This document shows, in pieces, positions 62,548 to 64,000 of a stretch of DNA of 64,000 nt. This stretch comes from Symbiodinium kawagutii (Eukaryota > Sar > Dinophyceae > Suessiales > Symbiodiniaceae), in contig VSDK01026215.1 in assembly GCA_009767595.1 (NCBI GenBank), forward strand, positions 34,912 to 98,911. Reading direction: 5' to 3'. A model generated the notes under the pieces. The model had not been told where the DNA came from, did no database searches, and saw only the letters and a list, made by a program, of their open reading frames with translations. How positions within the stretch are numbered: position 1 is the first letter of the stretch; every line of letters starts with the position of its first letter. The position numbers and the translations under genes are program-made.

Positions 62548-63126
62548 TCAATCATCATTCAGAGTGCATCCGCCCCGTCGACGAAATCCAGCTGATGCCA
62601 AAACTGTACCAATGCAGTCAGTACAGATTGCCATACCCAAGATTTCAGTCTGAGATTTCCGTAACCCATGACACTCCTTGGATGAATGATACTTCTTGCT
62701 GTGCTCTGCACACCAGATGGTTCCACCCTCTTCATTGAAATCAGCACCGCCACATACTGCACAAGGATCAAGCGTCCGAACATGGTAACCCGCTCTCCGA
62801 AGTTTATCCAGCAAATGGCATTCATTGCAGAGATGAAACATCTTATCGCTCCTGTCTGTCAAGACATAGATTGGGGCTCCCACAAACGCATGCTCCAAGC
62901 AGTCTGGGATTGAACGACTTGTGCTCCAATCCTGAGACCCCGAGAAAGGTGTTGCAGCTGAAGATGCATCTGATTGTACACTCTCGACTGATCTTCCAAT
63001 ACCCTTTCCTGTCAAAGGCGTCTTTGCAGTTGTGGTTTCAATGACATCATCTGAATTGAATTCGACAATTTCCAGATTCTTGCAATTGCGCCAACCACGA
63101 CAAAAGCATTTGCAGCACCACTTCAA
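62548..63126 (-). CDS. Small Cys/His-rich protein, two-module
   Basis: 192 residues, ATG at 63126. The N-terminus is Cys-rich ('MKWCCKCFCRGWRNCKN'). The C-terminal half repeats a module: 'FHLCNECHLLDKLRRAGYHV' followed by 'CAVCGG', then 'KYHSSKECHGLRKSQTEI' followed by 'CTDC'. Each has H-x(3-5)-C-x-x-L and a later C-x-x-C, resembling the metal-binding segment of Ada-like modules found in dinoflagellate retroelement proteins. Function unknown; it may be a nucleic-acid-binding or retroelement-derived protein. It is open throughout. Confidence 0.5.
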   Translation of the reverse strand: MKWCCKCFCRGWRNCKNLEIVEFNSDDVIETTTAKTPLTGKGIGRSVESVQSDASSAATPFSGSQDWSTSRSIPDCLEHAFVGAPIYVLTDRSDKMFHLCNECHLLDKLRRAGYHVRTLDPCAVCGGADFNEEGGTIWCAEHSKKYHSSKECHGLRKSQTEILGMAICTDCIGTVLASAGFRRRGGCTLNDD

Positions 63127-63439
63127 AATCTACGGCAAACAAAGCCCACTCAGCAATCCAGCGAAGTAAGCCAAAAGAAGCAGCTCCAGCAACATGGTGG
63201 CGGCAACGAAAAACGGCCACGACCCGGCCCGAAAGCTAAGACACAGAAAAAACAAAGACATGAGATGACCACTGGGCATTGGAGACAACGCTACCTGCCT
63301 AGGTGGGAACTGTGCAAAATGGTGATCTGATGTTCACCTGCTGTCAACGTGAGTAACCACTATGGCTGCAGCGGCAAACGAAAAACGTCTCGATCCAATC
63401 TGCTCTCAGCAGATCATGCACTTGCTTAGCACCCAATAG

Positions 63440-63690
63440 ACTGGTTTCGATAGTTTTTTATTTTTAGCGAAACGCTAAAAAATTTAACGAAAAAAATTTT
63501 TATCTAAGATAAAATTTCCGGCAAAATATTTTATCGAAATGATAAAATGTTCGGCAAAAATTTTGCCGAAAATTTTATTTTTCGGCAAAACATTCGGCAA
63601 AAAATTCGGCAGTTTTTTTTTAACGAATTCGCTAAAAAATTTAGCGAATTTTCGTTAAAATTTTATTTTTAACGAATGAAACTTCCAGTA
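63440..63690 (+). repeat. Palindrome-rich AT region
   Basis: Short inverted repeats follow one another: 'attcgctaaaaaatttagcgaat', 'ttcggcaaaaattttgccgaa', 'tttttatctaagataaaatt', 'attttatcgaaatgataaaat'. The recurring word is 'ttcggcaaaa' and its complement. Confidence 0.85.
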
Positions 63691-63799
63691 AACTTCTTGC
63701 AAACTTCCGGTTTTTTGGGTTTGCCACCGACAGAAACTTCCAGTTTCATTTTCGTGTTTTTTCTGGTTTTTGGCGAAGGTAACCGACAAAACACCAGAG

Positions 63800-64000
63800 T
63801 AAAAAAGTGAAAACACATTTCCCAACACCCGCAACAACAACACCGCCAACATCAACACCAACACCACCGCCAACACCACCGCCAACACCACTACCACCAC
63901 AACCACCAACAACAACCGCAACCACTACAACAACCAGAACAACCACAACCACCACAACAACCACAACCACAACCACAACCACAACCACAACCACAACCAG
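63800..64000 (+). repeat. (CAACAC)n / (CCACAA)n microsatellite
   Basis: Runs from 'acaccaccgccaac' words into pure 'ccacaa' hexamers to the window end. Composition keeps minus frames open (poly-Val), which is not a gene. Confidence 0.9.

Noticed and set aside
63655-63994. Poly-Val minus-strand open frames
   Set aside because: Translation of the CCACAA microsatellite.

Overview
The window looks like nuclear DNA of a dinoflagellate, probably a Symbiodiniaceae-like or related species. This rests on gene-poor sequence, abundant micro- and minisatellites, a degraded Copia-type retroelement of the style common in such genomes, a second RT/RNase H relic, and scattered minus-strand exons resembling the OpuAC-like / ephrin-receptor-like membrane proteins expanded in dinoflagellates. 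A 200-N scaffold gap lies at 50089-50288. No rRNA or tRNA genes and no CRISPR array were recognised. The species is inferred, not shown.

The main object is an AT-rich 21.9 kb Polinton-like virus (Maverick/PLV/virophage continuum) inserted at 13086-34964. It has about 0.6 kb terminal inverted repeats and is flanked on both sides by CCCCC, which I read as a 5-bp target-site duplication. It carries protein-primed DNA polymerase B, a retroviral-type (rve) integrase, a double-jelly-roll major capsid protein, a penton/minor capsid protein, a packaging ATPase, a repeat-built fibre with a C-terminal S74 chaperone domain, a lipase-like virion protein, a degenerate C5 DNA methyltransferase, four GIY-YIG endonucleases and several small zinc-binding or unknown proteins. 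No adenovirus-type maturation protease was found, which fits PLVs better than canonical Polintons.

Nine element genes have TCTA in an AT-rich context 10-18 nt before the start, including capsid, penton, fibre and ATPase. Polymerase, integrase and methyltransferase lack it. This resembles the late promoter shared by the virophage mavirus and its giant virus CroV, so the element may once have depended on a giant virus infecting the dinoflagellate. The copy is decaying: polymerase, major capsid, penton, fibre, ATPase, one GIY-YIG gene and one small gene are broken by stops, homopolymer indels, a TA-repeat slip or a 41-bp insertion. The integrase and several accessory genes remain open.

Layout: 1-5100, degraded Copia-type retroelement on the minus strand; 5400-5720, tandem repeat of about 88 bp; 5.7-13.1 kb, host sequence with repeats, including a 108-bp minisatellite and one ankyrin-like exon candidate; 13.1-35.0 kb, the viral element; 36.06-44.14 kb, an 8-kb array of a 34-bp minisatellite with higher-order duplications; 44.38-44.56 kb, a 37-bp repeat; 47.9-57.2 kb, exons of a probable receptor-like membrane protein on the minus strand; 59.6-61.1 kb, RT/RNase H relic; 62.5-63.1 kb, a small Cys/His-rich protein; 63.4-64.0 kb, palindrome-rich AT DNA and a CCACAA microsatellite.
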